From positions 1,054,001 through 1,118,000 of the forward strand of contig AP014633.1 of NCBI GenBank assembly GCA_000828835.1: a DNA stretch of 64,000 nucleotides. Direction: 5' to 3'. The stretch comes from Thioploca ingrica (GTDB lineage Bacteria > Pseudomonadota > Gammaproteobacteria > Beggiatoales > Beggiatoaceae). The position numbers and the translations under genes are program-made. Shown one piece after another: positions 44,461 through 53,632 of this stretch. The notes below the pieces were generated by a model. It did no database searches. It saw only the letters and a list, made by a program, of their open reading frames with translations, and was not told the origin of the DNA. Numbering within the stretch: position 1 is the stretch's first letter; every line of letters begins with the position of its first letter.

Positions 44461-45954
44461 TTAATTACCTTCTGCAGACGGTGAATTAATCAGTTTTTGG
44501 ATACTGGTTAAAGTCCGTGCCCAGGGTTGAGTGTTTTGCCGTAGTGAAGCCGGTAAATTTTCCAGCGCCGCTAGTGCTTCGGAGCGATTAGGATAAAGAC
44601 CATGAACTAAGACATACCAATTTTTGTTACGATAAGTGGTTTTAAACATAGCTACATCGGCGAGTGGATGTTGAGCCAGAAATTTCTTTAAAGTTTCTTG
44701 GTCATGGGCACCGAGTACTTGTAGAGTATAAGCATTCGGGTTCTGATGACGTAACCAGTCTTCTCCCTTAATGTGGTTCTCATCAAGCCATTGGGGAGTT
44801 GATTCGGGAGTTGATGGGGATTTATTAGCACTTGGCAAAACGGTTGACTCTACCGGTTCACTTGGAACCGATTCTGATAGTGAATCCTCTGCTGGCTCTT
44901 CCATTGGAGATAAAGTGGCTAAATCTGAATTCGCTTTAGGTAAGTGAATCTGAGCCGGTAAATCAGTTTCACCTTCTGGTAAAGCCGGATTTACCAAAAC
45001 TTCATTAAATAAGGAATTTGAAGAAGGTTGTTCTGTTGGCAAGGAATTACTTATCGCCGGTAAAGGAGATATTTCCTTACTGGGTTTAAAAGATTGCCAA
45101 TAAATTAATACGGCAATACTCAATAACACCAATATGATAGGAATACCCCACACTAATTTTGAGTAGGACCAAGCACCGGTTAAGCTGGGGATATAAGGTC
45201 GCTGTTCAGCAAATTGACGCAAAATTTGTTGTGCCACTAGGTTAATTTCGCCAGGAACGCCTTCGGTATCATCAGAAATTTTTTTAATGATGTCGCTAGT
45301 AAACGGGTGAATATGACTATATTGACTGTTTTGTAAGCGAAATTGCAGGTAATCACGAACTTGAGTTTTAGAAAAAGGTGGGACGTCAAGCGTGTGAATT
45401 AACGTATTATGGACAATATTAAATTCTGGGGTTGCTAAAATGCTTGTCATTTGAGGTTCGCACAATAAGGCCACTCGCATCCGCGTCAATGCTTCTCCTT
45501 GCATCGCTAAATCAACAATCAATTTTAAGGTTGCTAGCGGTAACATATGAGCATCATCGACTAATAATACGGGAAGTTGACCGTTATAACGGGTTGCGGC
45601 AATATGACTACGCAGGCTTTCTTGCAATACCGACATCGGCTTGCCATCTTGACGGACATGAAATTCGGCTAATATGGTAGCAATCAAAGCTTCTGGTGAT
45701 AAAGCCGGGCTACTTTCCAGGGTGTAAACCCACCAATGTTCACATTGTTGAGCCGATATTTTCTTCAATTGACTTAATAATGCCGTTTTACCACAGCCGA
45801 TTTCTGCTAGTATCAACAGCAATTGTTCACTATTTTGCAATAAATGACGAATGAGATTAAGTCGCTGACTCAATTCTGGCGTTAAGAAATAGCGGTACAG
45901 CTTGGCACCAAAGGGATCATCAAAATGAGAAGGATAGGCTTCCAATTCGAGCAT
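44461..45954 (-). CDS. DamX-like AAA ATPase with transmembrane helix and SPOR domain
   Basis: 497 residues. The N-terminal ExeA-type AAA domain (about 10-260) has Walker A AEIGCGKTALL, Walker B LPVLLVDDAHML and sensor ALLCEPQM. A single membrane helix (about 268-288, GIPIILVLLSIAVLIYW) and a Pro/Ser/Glu-rich linker follow, then a C-terminal SPOR domain (about 405-485, YTLQVLGAHDQETLKKFLAQ). SPOR domains bind denuded peptidoglycan at division sites, so DamX-like proteins join the septum. In many gammaproteobacteria damX lies beside aroB/dam; here it stands alone. Confidence 0.88.
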   Translation of the reverse strand: MLELEAYPSHFDDPFGAKLYRYFLTPELSQRLNLIRHLLQNSEQLLLILAEIGCGKTALLSQLKKISAQQCEHWWVYTLESSPALSPEALIATILAEFHVRQDGKPMSVLQESLRSHIAATRYNGQLPVLLVDDAHMLPLATLKLIVDLAMQGEALTRMRVALLCEPQMTSILATPEFNIVHNTLIHTLDVPPFSKTQVRDYLQFRLQNSQYSHIHPFTSDIIKKISDDTEGVPGEINLVAQQILRQFAEQRPYIPSLTGAWSYSKLVWGIPIILVLLSIAVLIYWQSFKPSKEISPLPAISNSLPTEQPSSNSLFNEVLVNPALPEGETDLPAQIHLPKANSDLATLSPMEEPAEDSLSESVPSEPVESTVLPSANKSPSTPESTPQWLDENHIKGEDWLRHQNPNAYTLQVLGAHDQETLKKFLAQHPLADVAMFKTTYRNKNWYVLVHGLYPNRSEALAALENLPASLRQNTQPWARTLTSIQKLINSPSAEGN

Positions 45955-46287
45955 AAAACTTAAAGAATATAATTTGGTAATGAATGAAACTTCATACTAG
46001 TATAGTTACTTTCTCAATAAATTGCGCGTATTGTTCATATCATATTGTTATATAATATTTTTATTATTTTGTGGATTAGTTATTTTGTCTATTAACTCAT
46101 TTATCAAACTAAAGGGTAGCGTAATTCAAAATTAAGTGGTAACATGAGAACGGGTTTTCGCCCACAAACTAAACTTAATCAAAGGTATTAACTTCTTATT
46201 CCAAACTTAAAGCGATTTGATATTGAAGTGAATACAGAAACGTGATAGCAACTGATTATTTCATCAATTCTCAAGAGGAGATTTTCT
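45955..46287. other. AT-rich intergenic region, divergent genes
   Basis: About 330 bases between the DamX-like gene and ydcH, which diverge. It probably holds both promoters. I see no gene, strong hairpin or recognisable riboswitch. Confidence 0.5.
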
Positions 46288-46554
46288 ATGTTTGGAGAAC
46301 CTCATGATATCCCTCGTGAATTTCCAGAATACAGTGATTTAATTCGACACCTCCACGATAATGACTCAGAATTTCAACGGATGTATGTTGAATATCATGC
46401 CCTCGATCAAGAAATCCGTGATATTGAACAAAATGTTGAAACCGTCTCCGATTTTTACGCAGAAGATTTAAAAAAGAAGCGAGTATTCTTAAAAGATCAG
46501 CTTTATGACAAGCTCAGGCGACAGAAGGGTAATCACGCTTCTTCTTATAGCTAA
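46288..46554 (+). CDS. YdcH-family (DUF465) small protein
   Basis: 88 residues. DUF465 landmarks: FPEYSDLIRHLHDNDSEFQR, EYHALDQEIRDIE, LKKKRVFLKDQLYDKL. These short helical-hairpin proteins are widespread in proteobacteria and their role is unclear. AGAGGAG lies 8 nt before the ATG. Single gene. Confidence 0.88.
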   Translation: MFGEPHDIPREFPEYSDLIRHLHDNDSEFQRMYVEYHALDQEIRDIEQNVETVSDFYAEDLKKKRVFLKDQLYDKLRRQKGNHASSYS

Positions 46555-46705
46555 ATTATTTTACTTTACCTTTTTTATCCAACACCAAAAAATCGCCAAG
46601 TTAACAGGTGGGAAAAGCGATCCCACCTGGCAAACACTTCTAATAAAGTGAGCTCATTTTATTGAGACTGGAAAAAATTATTGTTATTACTTGGAGGAAG
46701 ACTCG

Positions 46706-47033
46706 ATGACAACCTCTTTCGCCATTCTTAAACCCTCACCCCACACCGTTTCTTTTCAGGTAAACGCAGTTGAACCCGCTAATGGGTTGCTAAAAGAAAT
46801 AAAATATCAGCAAGCCGTTGAAACTCATCTGGGGAAGCACCTATAAAATTCCACTTTATGCCCAATATGACATTCCGGAAGTATGGCTACTTGATCTCCA
46901 AAAATACCAATTAGAAATTTACCGACAGCCGGAAGTGGATCATTATCGCTACATCCTCATTCCTAAACGAGATGAAACGGTTAACTTATTATTGCTACCC
47001 AACATAACGCTAGACCTAAAAGCCATGTGGTAA
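46706..47033 (+). pseudogene. Uma2 gene with internal deletion and frameshift
   Basis: A start with a good GGAGGA (ATG 46706) gives a 46-codon N-terminal piece ending at TAA 46844. The overlapping next frame encodes the Uma2 C-terminus (YKIPLYAQYDIPEVWLLDLQ, then NLLLLPNITLDLKAMW) to 47033. The catalytic core between them, about 100 residues, is missing. The gene cannot make an active protein. Confidence 0.78.
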
Positions 47034-47154
47034 TCCATTATTCAGTTATCCAGGATGTGATAAACTAACAATTAACTCTGAATCAATTGTTCAGAGAGTT
47101 ACTTTATCTGACGTCATTAGATTTATCAGCGCATGGGTAAAACCAATAATTTTT

Positions 47155-47191
47155 AGGGTGGGTTTTGCTTCGCTCTATCTACCCGACACGC
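47155..47191. repeat. GTAGGATGGGTAGAG-family repeat, diverged and inverted
   Basis: TTTTAGGGTGGGTTTTGCTT followed by CGCTCTATCTACCC, the reverse of the 16383 arm with several changes. It lies between the dead Uma2 gene and the membrane-complex operon. Confidence 0.65.
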
Positions 47192-47289
47192 TATACTATA
47201 CTCTACACCTAATTAAATAATTAAATTAGATAAAAGTGTCGCACATAGTTGTGATAACTGTTAACTGATAAAATGTGGGAAGTCAATAA

Positions 47290-47970
47290 ATGGAATTAAG
47301 TAGTCTGACCCATTATGAACAAGCTATTTTAGTTTTATCTGCATTAGTATTATTCACTTCATTTGCTCTCTTGGCGCAATCACGTCTGTTAAGCCTTATT
47401 AATCTATTTGCTTGGCAAGGCGGGTTACTTGCTGCCACAACCGCGCTCGTTGCTTTGGTTTCTCAACAGTACCATTTATATATTTCTGCATTATTGACTT
47501 TGATATTAAAAGCAATAGCCATCCCCGGGATGTTACGTTCTCAAGTGCTTGATCTGAAATTGCATCGTGAAACCGAATCACTGACTCATCCAACTTTAGT
47601 TTTGTTAGGTGGTGTGGCTTTGGTTATTTTTTGTTATTACGTCACGTTACCAGTCGAATCCTTGTTCACTGTAGTCGTTACCCGTAATACAATTGCGGTA
47701 AGCCTTGCTAATGTTTTATTATCGATGTTGTTAATTATTTCTCGTCGGCAAGCGGTTAGTCAGGTCGTGGGTTTTATGGCGATGGAAAATGGTTTGTTTT
47801 TTGCTGCGGTGGTATCTACTTATGGAATGCCAATGGTCGTTGAATTAGGCATTGCTTTTGATGTGTTAGTGGCAGCAGTATTATTTGGGGTCTTTTTCTT
47901 TCATATTCGGGAAAATATTGATTCATTAAATGTCGATCAAATGAATCGTTTAAGTGAGGTTGACAAATGA
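47290..47970 (+). CDS. HyfE-like membrane subunit of hydrogenase-related complex
   Basis: 226 residues with about seven hydrophobic helices. Conserved-looking segments match the HyfE/NuoK-like family (LKAIAIPGMLRSQV, VVGFMAMENGLFFAAVVSTYGMPMVVELGIAFDVLVAA). NuoK-type subunits carry glutamates in helices used for proton movement; ENG and VELG supply candidates. Its stop overlaps the next start (ATGA, 47967-47970). First gene of the three-gene run. Moderate to good confidence in family, none in substrate. Confidence 0.85.
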   Translation: MELSSLTHYEQAILVLSALVLFTSFALLAQSRLLSLINLFAWQGGLLAATTALVALVSQQYHLYISALLTLILKAIAIPGMLRSQVLDLKLHRETESLTHPTLVLLGGVALVIFCYYVTLPVESLFTVVVTRNTIAVSLANVLLSMLLIISRRQAVSQVVGFMAMENGLFFAAVVSTYGMPMVVELGIAFDVLVAAVLFGVFFFHIRENIDSLNVDQMNRLSEVDK

Positions 47971-49472
47971 ATATGGCTCTGTTTGACTATTTTGCGATTG
48001 ACCTCATTTTCATTACCCCGCTGTTTGGTATTTACCTTTTTGCCGTATTTGGTGATTGGCGTGGCGCCGGTGGGCTTAACATCATTTTGACGGGAAGCCT
48101 ATTTCTCAACTCGCTCTGGTTAGCTTGGGACTTAGGGAATAATCAGGGCACCTTAATTGTAGCCCATAAATGGTTCTATATTGATAGTTTCAATATCTAT
48201 TTGATTATTTTGACTACCTTCATTGGCATGACGACGGCTATTTTTTCGCGTCCTTATATGCTAAGAGAAGTTGATCATGGCCGGCTTGGTATGCGAAGAA
48301 TGCGACTTTACTATTCTCTCTATCAGGGGTTTATCTTTGCCATGTTATTAGCTTTGATGAGTAACAATTTGGGATTACTTTGGGTAGCGATGGAAGCAGC
48401 AACTCTAGCTACCGTGTTACTGGTCAGTCTTTATCGAACTCCAGAAGCCATTGAAGCCGCTTGGAAGTATTTCATTTTATGTGGTGTTGGTATTGCACAA
48501 GCGTTGTTTGGTACCGTATTACTTTACTTTGCGGCTGGACAAGCGCTTCCGGATCATCACAGTGAAGCGCTATTGTGGAGTGTTTTATATGAACATGCTG
48601 ATAAATTAGAACCCACCGTGGTGAGTATTGCTTTTGTTTTTATCTTAGTGGGTTATGGCACTAAAGTGGGTTTAGTTCCGCTTCATAACTGGTTACCGGA
48701 TGCGCATTCCGAAGGGCCAACACCGATGTCAGTGATGCTTTCTGGGTTATTACTTAACGTCGGATTATACGCTTTGGTCAGAATCAAAACGTTAGTCGAT
48801 AGTTCATTAAAAACGGAGTTAGCCGGCTATTTGATGATGGGATTTGGTCTCGTTTCCTTTTTAGTCGCCGCCTTCTTTTTACATCGGCAACGAGATATCA
48901 AACGCCTTTATAGCTATTCTTCCATTGAACATATGGGTTTAATGACCTTTGCCTTTGGTTTAGGAACACCACTCGCCACCTTTGCGGCTTTATTGCATAT
49001 GGGAGTCCATTCTTTAAGTAAATCAGCACTCTTTATGACCGTGGGTTATGCTGCGCAAACGACTAAAACTCAAACCATCGATAAAATGAGAGGATTATTA
49101 CGCACTCAACCAACGGTTGGATGGGGACTCTTGATAGGAACGCTAGCGATTGCCGGTTTTCCGCCTTTTGGGCTATTTGTCAGTGAATTTTTATTACTGA
49201 TCGCTACCATGAAATCATGGCCGTGGCTCACTTTGCTGTTATTACTGGGTTTGGTGATTGCCTTTGCTGGGTTATTCAGACACATACAATGTATTGTTTA
49301 TAGCGAACCACCCGAGGGACAAACCGCTGTGCCGGCCAATATGTGGATAGTGATGATACAACTCCTGTTGGTATTGGGAGTTGGTTTGGCTATGCCACCC
49401 TTATTGGTCAACTGGTTTGAGCAAGCGACCCAATTTATTACTGGAAGTACCGTGGGGAGTATTATACCATGA
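47967..49472 (+). CDS. HyfF-like (NuoL/M/N-type) proton-translocating subunit
   Basis: 501 residues, about 14 helices. The antiporter-type domain is clear: a glutamate in LLWVAMEAATLATVLLV, the lysine-bearing GYGTKVGLVPLHNWLPDAHS with the characteristic HNWLPDAHSEGPTPMSVMLS, and YSSIEHMGL. These subunits of complex I and energy-converting hydrogenases move protons or sodium across the inner membrane. It overlaps both neighbours by 4 bp, so the three are translated together. Confidence 0.92.
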   Translation: MNMALFDYFAIDLIFITPLFGIYLFAVFGDWRGAGGLNIILTGSLFLNSLWLAWDLGNNQGTLIVAHKWFYIDSFNIYLIILTTFIGMTTAIFSRPYMLREVDHGRLGMRRMRLYYSLYQGFIFAMLLALMSNNLGLLWVAMEAATLATVLLVSLYRTPEAIEAAWKYFILCGVGIAQALFGTVLLYFAAGQALPDHHSEALLWSVLYEHADKLEPTVVSIAFVFILVGYGTKVGLVPLHNWLPDAHSEGPTPMSVMLSGLLLNVGLYALVRIKTLVDSSLKTELAGYLMMGFGLVSFLVAAFFLHRQRDIKRLYSYSSIEHMGLMTFAFGLGTPLATFAALLHMGVHSLSKSALFMTVGYAAQTTKTQTIDKMRGLLRTQPTVGWGLLIGTLAIAGFPPFGLFVSEFLLLIATMKSWPWLTLLLLLGLVIAFAGLFRHIQCIVYSEPPEGQTAVPANMWIVMIQLLLVLGVGLAMPPLLVNWFEQATQFITGSTVGSIIP

Positions 49473-51112
49473 GCCGATTTGATTGGTTGTCAGAACTCAT
49501 TGCCCGGTTTCAAGATGAACATATTCTGGTTTATAAAGGTTCACGCAGCTTATTAGCACCCGCTCATGTTTTACATACTGATAAAGAGGATTGGGGATCA
49601 GCAGCAGCACAAGCCGCACGTTATGGCTGTCGCTGGTGTGCATTGTGGGCGGAAGAAATTTCTCCTCACTCAGAAAACGCATCAGCAGGGTTATTTATTA
49701 TTAATGGGTGTTATGAAAAAGAAGGGGATCATTTAGTATTGCGAACTCGAATTCCTTACCATACCCCCCAACTGGCTTCCATAACACCGAGTTATCCGGC
49801 GGCTAATCGCTCGGAGCGGCATATCCAAGACTTATTCGGGATCTCGTTCACTAATCATCCGGATAAACGCCGCTGGATTCGCCATCAAGCTTGGTCAGAA
49901 AATGATTACCCCTTGCGTAAATCCTTTCCGCTTCACGGCGTTAATTCAACCACTTTGACTCAACCGCAAACTCATCAAGTTTCCCTGACTGCGCCGGATA
50001 GTGGTTATCCCTTTTTAACCGCTACCGGGGTTGGCGTTTATGAAATTCCGGTGGGACCGGTACATGCGGGTATTATCGAACCCGGACATTTTCGCTTTCA
50101 AGCCGTTGGTGAAACCGTCCTCAACCTAGAAGAACACTTAGGTTATGTCCATAAAGGCATAGAAAAGTTAGCCGAAGGTCGTGACGCTGATGGGCTAGCT
50201 CGGTTAGCGGGACGCGTTTCCGGTGATACCACCGTTGGGCATACTTGGGCCGCTTGTATGGCCATGGAACGCGCGGCTCAGCTAAAAATCCCACCCCGAG
50301 CGATCATGTTACGTGCTATCATGGCAGAACGTGAGCGAGTGGCGAATCATCTTGGCGATATTGGTGCGATTTGTAATGATGTCGGGTTTACTTTTGCCTA
50401 TTACCAATTCAGTCGGTTACGAGAATTATGGCAACGCTTAAATCAACAGAGTTTCGGACATCGGTTCATGATGGATTGTATTATTCCTGGCGGGGTTAAA
50501 GTGGATCTCGAGCCCACTCAGATTGCAGCTCAGCTTGAACAAGTGTATCATTTCCATATAGAAATACATGAATTAGAAGAGATTTTAGAACGTCATACGG
50601 GTCTTGAAGATCGTTTAGCTACCACGGGCATTTTAACGCCAGCTCAAGCTGATCAATTAGGCTGCTTAGGCTATGTCGGACGTGCCAGTGGTTTACAATA
50701 TGATGTCCGCTGTGATGCCGCTTATGCACCTTACGAACAATTTCAATTTGAAGTGCCGGTCTTATCAGCCGGTGATGTTGAAGCACGGATGCAAGTGCGG
50801 ATAGCAGAAGTCCATGTTTCCTTACACATGCTTTATCAGATGCTAAACCAATTACCCAGCGGCGATCTCAATACACCTTGGCAAATCCCTAAAGCCTCCG
50901 CAGAAGGACTCGGTTTAGTAGAAGGCTGGCGGGGTGAAATTTTGGTTCATGTCCGTTTCGGTGCCGATGGCAAGATAAGCCGGTATTATCCACGTGATCC
51001 AAGTTGGTTAAATTGGCCGGCATTGGAGTTATTGATTCGGGATAACATTGTCCCGGATTTTCCGGTCTGTAATAAATCGATTAATGGTTCTTATTCGGGA
51101 CACGATTTATAA
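49469..51112 (+). CDS. HyfG-like fused NuoC/NuoD-type large subunit without NiFe ligands
   Basis: 547 residues. The N-terminal NuoC-like part ends in IQDLFGISFTNHPDKRRWIR and YPLRKSFP. The C-terminal NuoD/hydrogenase-large-subunit part starts near LNLEEHLGYVHKGIEKLAEG. At the first nickel-binding site, where group 4 hydrogenases have R-x-C-G-x-C, the protein reads GRVSGDTTVGH (about 50210-50240). At the C-terminus, in place of DPCxxC, it reads NKSINGSYSGHDL. All four cysteines are absent, so it should not make or use H2. It fits the Ehr (energy-converting hydrogenase-related) class. Confidence 0.88.
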   Translation: MSRFDWLSELIARFQDEHILVYKGSRSLLAPAHVLHTDKEDWGSAAAQAARYGCRWCALWAEEISPHSENASAGLFIINGCYEKEGDHLVLRTRIPYHTPQLASITPSYPAANRSERHIQDLFGISFTNHPDKRRWIRHQAWSENDYPLRKSFPLHGVNSTTLTQPQTHQVSLTAPDSGYPFLTATGVGVYEIPVGPVHAGIIEPGHFRFQAVGETVLNLEEHLGYVHKGIEKLAEGRDADGLARLAGRVSGDTTVGHTWAACMAMERAAQLKIPPRAIMLRAIMAERERVANHLGDIGAICNDVGFTFAYYQFSRLRELWQRLNQQSFGHRFMMDCIIPGGVKVDLEPTQIAAQLEQVYHFHIEIHELEEILERHTGLEDRLATTGILTPAQADQLGCLGYVGRASGLQYDVRCDAAYAPYEQFQFEVPVLSAGDVEARMQVRIAEVHVSLHMLYQMLNQLPSGDLNTPWQIPKASAEGLGLVEGWRGEILVHVRFGADGKISRYYPRDPSWLNWPALELLIRDNIVPDFPVCNKSINGSYSGHDL

Positions 51113-51167
51113 AATTTAACGGAATAGTATTCTGGAATATTTTACTCAAACCAAGAGGGATAAAGCG

Positions 51168-51635
51168 ATGAAAAATTTACTATTTCAATTTAAATTTTCG
51201 CTGTTAACACAGCGTCACTGGTTCGTTTCCTTAGCCAGAAGTTGCGGGTTGATTGCTTTAATAATGATAGCTTTGCCAGTTTATAGTGCACAGTGGATTA
51301 AAAGTTCTAATCACAAATGTGATTACAATGAGCCAGTTAAAGCAGGAAGTTTAGTTTGCCTATGTTTAAAAATAACGGAGAGCGAACTACCAAAAGAATT
51401 AGCGGACAGTAACACACCTATCCGTTATAAATGGTTTCAGTATATTGGTACGAAACCTTATTTTGAAGAAAATCAAAAACCATCCAAAGAAAAACTTAAT
51501 GAACAATCTTGGCAATTATGTAAAGAGAAAGATAATATCCAAATCGGTCTATGGCAAATAGATGCCGTTTACGAAAATAACGAACCGGTAAAGTGTGGTA
51601 ACCAAGATTGTCATTATAGTATTCGCGTCGAGTAA
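51168..51635 (+). CDS. Exported Cys-containing protein of unknown function
   Basis: 155 residues. A long N-terminal signal or anchor (about 20-42, LIALIMIALPVYSAQW) follows a basic stretch. The mature part has several cysteines (HKCDYNE, LVCLCLK, QLCKEK, VKCGNQDCHYS) and aromatic residues, suggesting a small disulfide-bonded periplasmic or surface protein. GAGGGA precedes the ATG. It lies 55 bp after the hydrogenase-related subunit where a NuoB/HyfI-like gene would be expected, but shows no iron-sulfur motif of that family. Confidence 0.65.
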   Translation: MKNLLFQFKFSLLTQRHWFVSLARSCGLIALIMIALPVYSAQWIKSSNHKCDYNEPVKAGSLVCLCLKITESELPKELADSNTPIRYKWFQYIGTKPYFEENQKPSKEKLNEQSWQLCKEKDNIQIGLWQIDAVYENNEPVKCGNQDCHYSIRVE

Positions 51636-51676
51636 TTTATTTACATCGGTTATAAATAACAATATCTATAAAATAG

Positions 51677-51743
51677 TTTAACCGGTTAGGAGTATAGTTT
51701 ATCTTATAATAAATATTATTTAACCGGTTAAGAATATCGTTTA
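51677..51743. promoter_or_regulatory. Two direct repeats centred on TTTAACCGGTTA
   Basis: TTTAACCGGTTAGGAGTATA at 51677 and TTTAACCGGTTAAGAATATC at 51719, each continuing GTTTA, starts 42 bp apart (about four DNA turns), with the palindromic core TAACCGGTTA. They stand in the promoter region of the next gene and could be operator sites for a dimeric regulator. Other GTTAAC/GATAACTG repeats follow up to 51790. Confidence 0.5.
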
Positions 51744-51814
51744 ACTTATTAAGTTATCGATTAACTGAATACTAGGAATTGATAACTGATAGTGAATGAT
51801 TGAGGATAAAGTCA

Positions 51815-53191
51815 ATGGATACACCCATTAAGTCAGTGGAAACACCAATCAAACCAAGCCCTAAAAACGATTCTAAAAACAGTAGTACCCAACCGACTGA
51901 ATATATTTATGAAGCCGAACTGTTATTAGCCTACGTGGCACAAAATGGTTTAGAAATTGATGATGCTATCGTTGCAGTTATTGTCAATTCTAAATATTGG
52001 CTAGAACAAGACGAATGGACTCCGGAGCGAGAAATTCAATTTTGGCTAGCTTTTAATACCATCGCTAAGCTGGTTTCACCGGTATCAGTGGCGAGCCTAA
52101 AAGCAACCAGTTCTACTGTTGCAGAAAGCAGCATACTTAGAGATCCGCGCAAAAGATTCAGTTTCTATTTGTCCCCCAAAGGCAGTACTTTTGCTAAACA
52201 ATCAGTTAGTCTTTATCAAAAAAGTACTGTTTGGGTTTTGTTAGTACTGCTTTTAACCCATAGTTATTGGTTATTACAATCGATGTTTATTGCACCCATT
52301 TTGGAATTGAAACAACAAATAGAAACAACAAAAGAACAACTAACCTTAGCAAGGCAAAATCCGGCTATAACCCAGGATACCGGTAAGGATCCGCGAATTA
52401 AAGATCTGGAATCTAAAATTAAGGAGTATGACGATCTTTCTCAAGTTTATTCTAAAATGATAAGAACATGTAACCCTTTATTAAGTTTATTTGTAGCTTG
52501 TTCTATGTCACCAGAAGAATCTGCTGTAAAAGAAAAACTTCAAAATAAATCAAATAAACCAACAACCCCGGAAATTAAACCAATAACCCCGGAAACTAAA
52601 CCAATAACCCCGGAAACTAAACCAACAACCCCGGAAATTAAACCAACAACCCCGGAAACTAAACTATCAACCCCGGAAACTAAACCAGCAACACTAGAAA
52701 ATAAATCAGCAACACCTGAACCAGAATTAGTATTGGGACAAGAAGCATTACTACAACAGAAAAAATTTATTTTAACTAATTTACAACTATTTGTATTACC
52801 TTTGCTTTACGGTCTACTCGGTGCTTTAGTCTATGTGCTTCGTACCCTCACGATTGAAATTAAAAATTTAACCTATACCAGAGAATCTAACATCAGCTAC
52901 CACTTGCGTATTCAATTGGGTGCCTTAGCCGGTTTGGCGATTGGTTGGTTTACTGGTCCGAATGCTTCTTTTTCTTTAGATGCCTTATCTTCAGAAACGT
53001 TATCGACTTTAGGGGGGGTATCTGCGCAAACACTTTCCCCCATGGCATTAGCTTTTTTAGCCGGATATAGTGTTGATGTGCTATTTGCTTTGATGGATAG
53101 GATTATTTATGCGTTCTCAAGCAAGGAAATTACTTCTCCTAATGTTTTTAAACCCAGCTTAGCAACTAATAAATCGGCTACTGATAAATAA
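51815..53191 (+). CDS. Membrane protein with TPETKP tandem repeats
   Basis: 458 residues from ATG at 51815 (GAGGA 8 nt upstream); a TTG five codons earlier is less likely. An N-terminal cytosolic domain (about 30-110, LLLAYVAQNGLEIDDAIVAV), a membrane helix (about 140-160), a coiled stretch, a Thr/Pro/Lys repeat of about eight heptads encoded at 52559-52722, and two or three C-terminal helices (LYGLLGALVYVLR; LGALAGLAIGWFTG; MALAFLAGYSVDVLFALMDR) can be seen. The repeat is Pro-rich, so it should be extended and span the periplasm. No family recognised. Confidence 0.7.
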   Translation: MDTPIKSVETPIKPSPKNDSKNSSTQPTEYIYEAELLLAYVAQNGLEIDDAIVAVIVNSKYWLEQDEWTPEREIQFWLAFNTIAKLVSPVSVASLKATSSTVAESSILRDPRKRFSFYLSPKGSTFAKQSVSLYQKSTVWVLLVLLLTHSYWLLQSMFIAPILELKQQIETTKEQLTLARQNPAITQDTGKDPRIKDLESKIKEYDDLSQVYSKMIRTCNPLLSLFVACSMSPEESAVKEKLQNKSNKPTTPEIKPITPETKPITPETKPTTPEIKPTTPETKLSTPETKPATLENKSATPEPELVLGQEALLQQKKFILTNLQLFVLPLLYGLLGALVYVLRTLTIEIKNLTYTRESNISYHLRIQLGALAGLAIGWFTGPNASFSLDALSSETLSTLGGVSAQTLSPMALAFLAGYSVDVLFALMDRIIYAFSSKEITSPNVFKPSLATNKSATDK

Positions 53192-53632
53192 ACCGATCAG
53201 GTTTTTTTAGAAAAGTCACTCCTTTTTTAGCACTACCTGGTTATAAAATTAAGGGGGATTAAAATGAATAAATTAATTTATAATCTCGCCTGACACACGC
53301 TGTAGTGAATTGCTCATCATGGCTCTTTAACGATTACCAGTTCGCTAAAGCAACCATTGGAATGCAAGCCTTGCTTGCCGGTTCAAACCAGCCTAGCTTG
53401 CACTCCAACCATTAACTGAATGGCATTAACCTATGGACCATCTTTAATTAAGAAGGGTTAGGTGGTTGTGGAAGGTGAGTTATAATATTTTATATGGATA
53501 TAAATCGTTATCTCGGTATCTATCTATCGTCTGATGATAAAATAAATAAAGTGTATAGAGTATACTTTCTCAGCCTGAAAGACTTGCCTAAGTCAGCGTT
53601 ATTGTTTGCAACCCGAAACAGGTCTATATCAC
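53192..53632. other. Intergenic region with inverted repeat
   Basis: About 440 bases. It holds an imperfect inverted repeat, GGAATGCAAGCC (53359-53370) against AGCTTGCACTCC (53395-53406), and a piece (about 53450-53480, GGTGGTTGTGGAAGGTGAGT) resembling the end of the 4147-4290 element. No gene seen. Confidence 0.55.

Noticed and set aside
49469-51112. Reading the large subunit as a working [NiFe] hydrogenase
   Set aside because: Both pairs of nickel-ligand cysteines are absent.
53359-53406. Possible tRNA because of GGTTCAAACC
   Set aside because: The surrounding sequence forms one inverted repeat, not a cloverleaf, and lacks an acceptor stem and anticodon arm.
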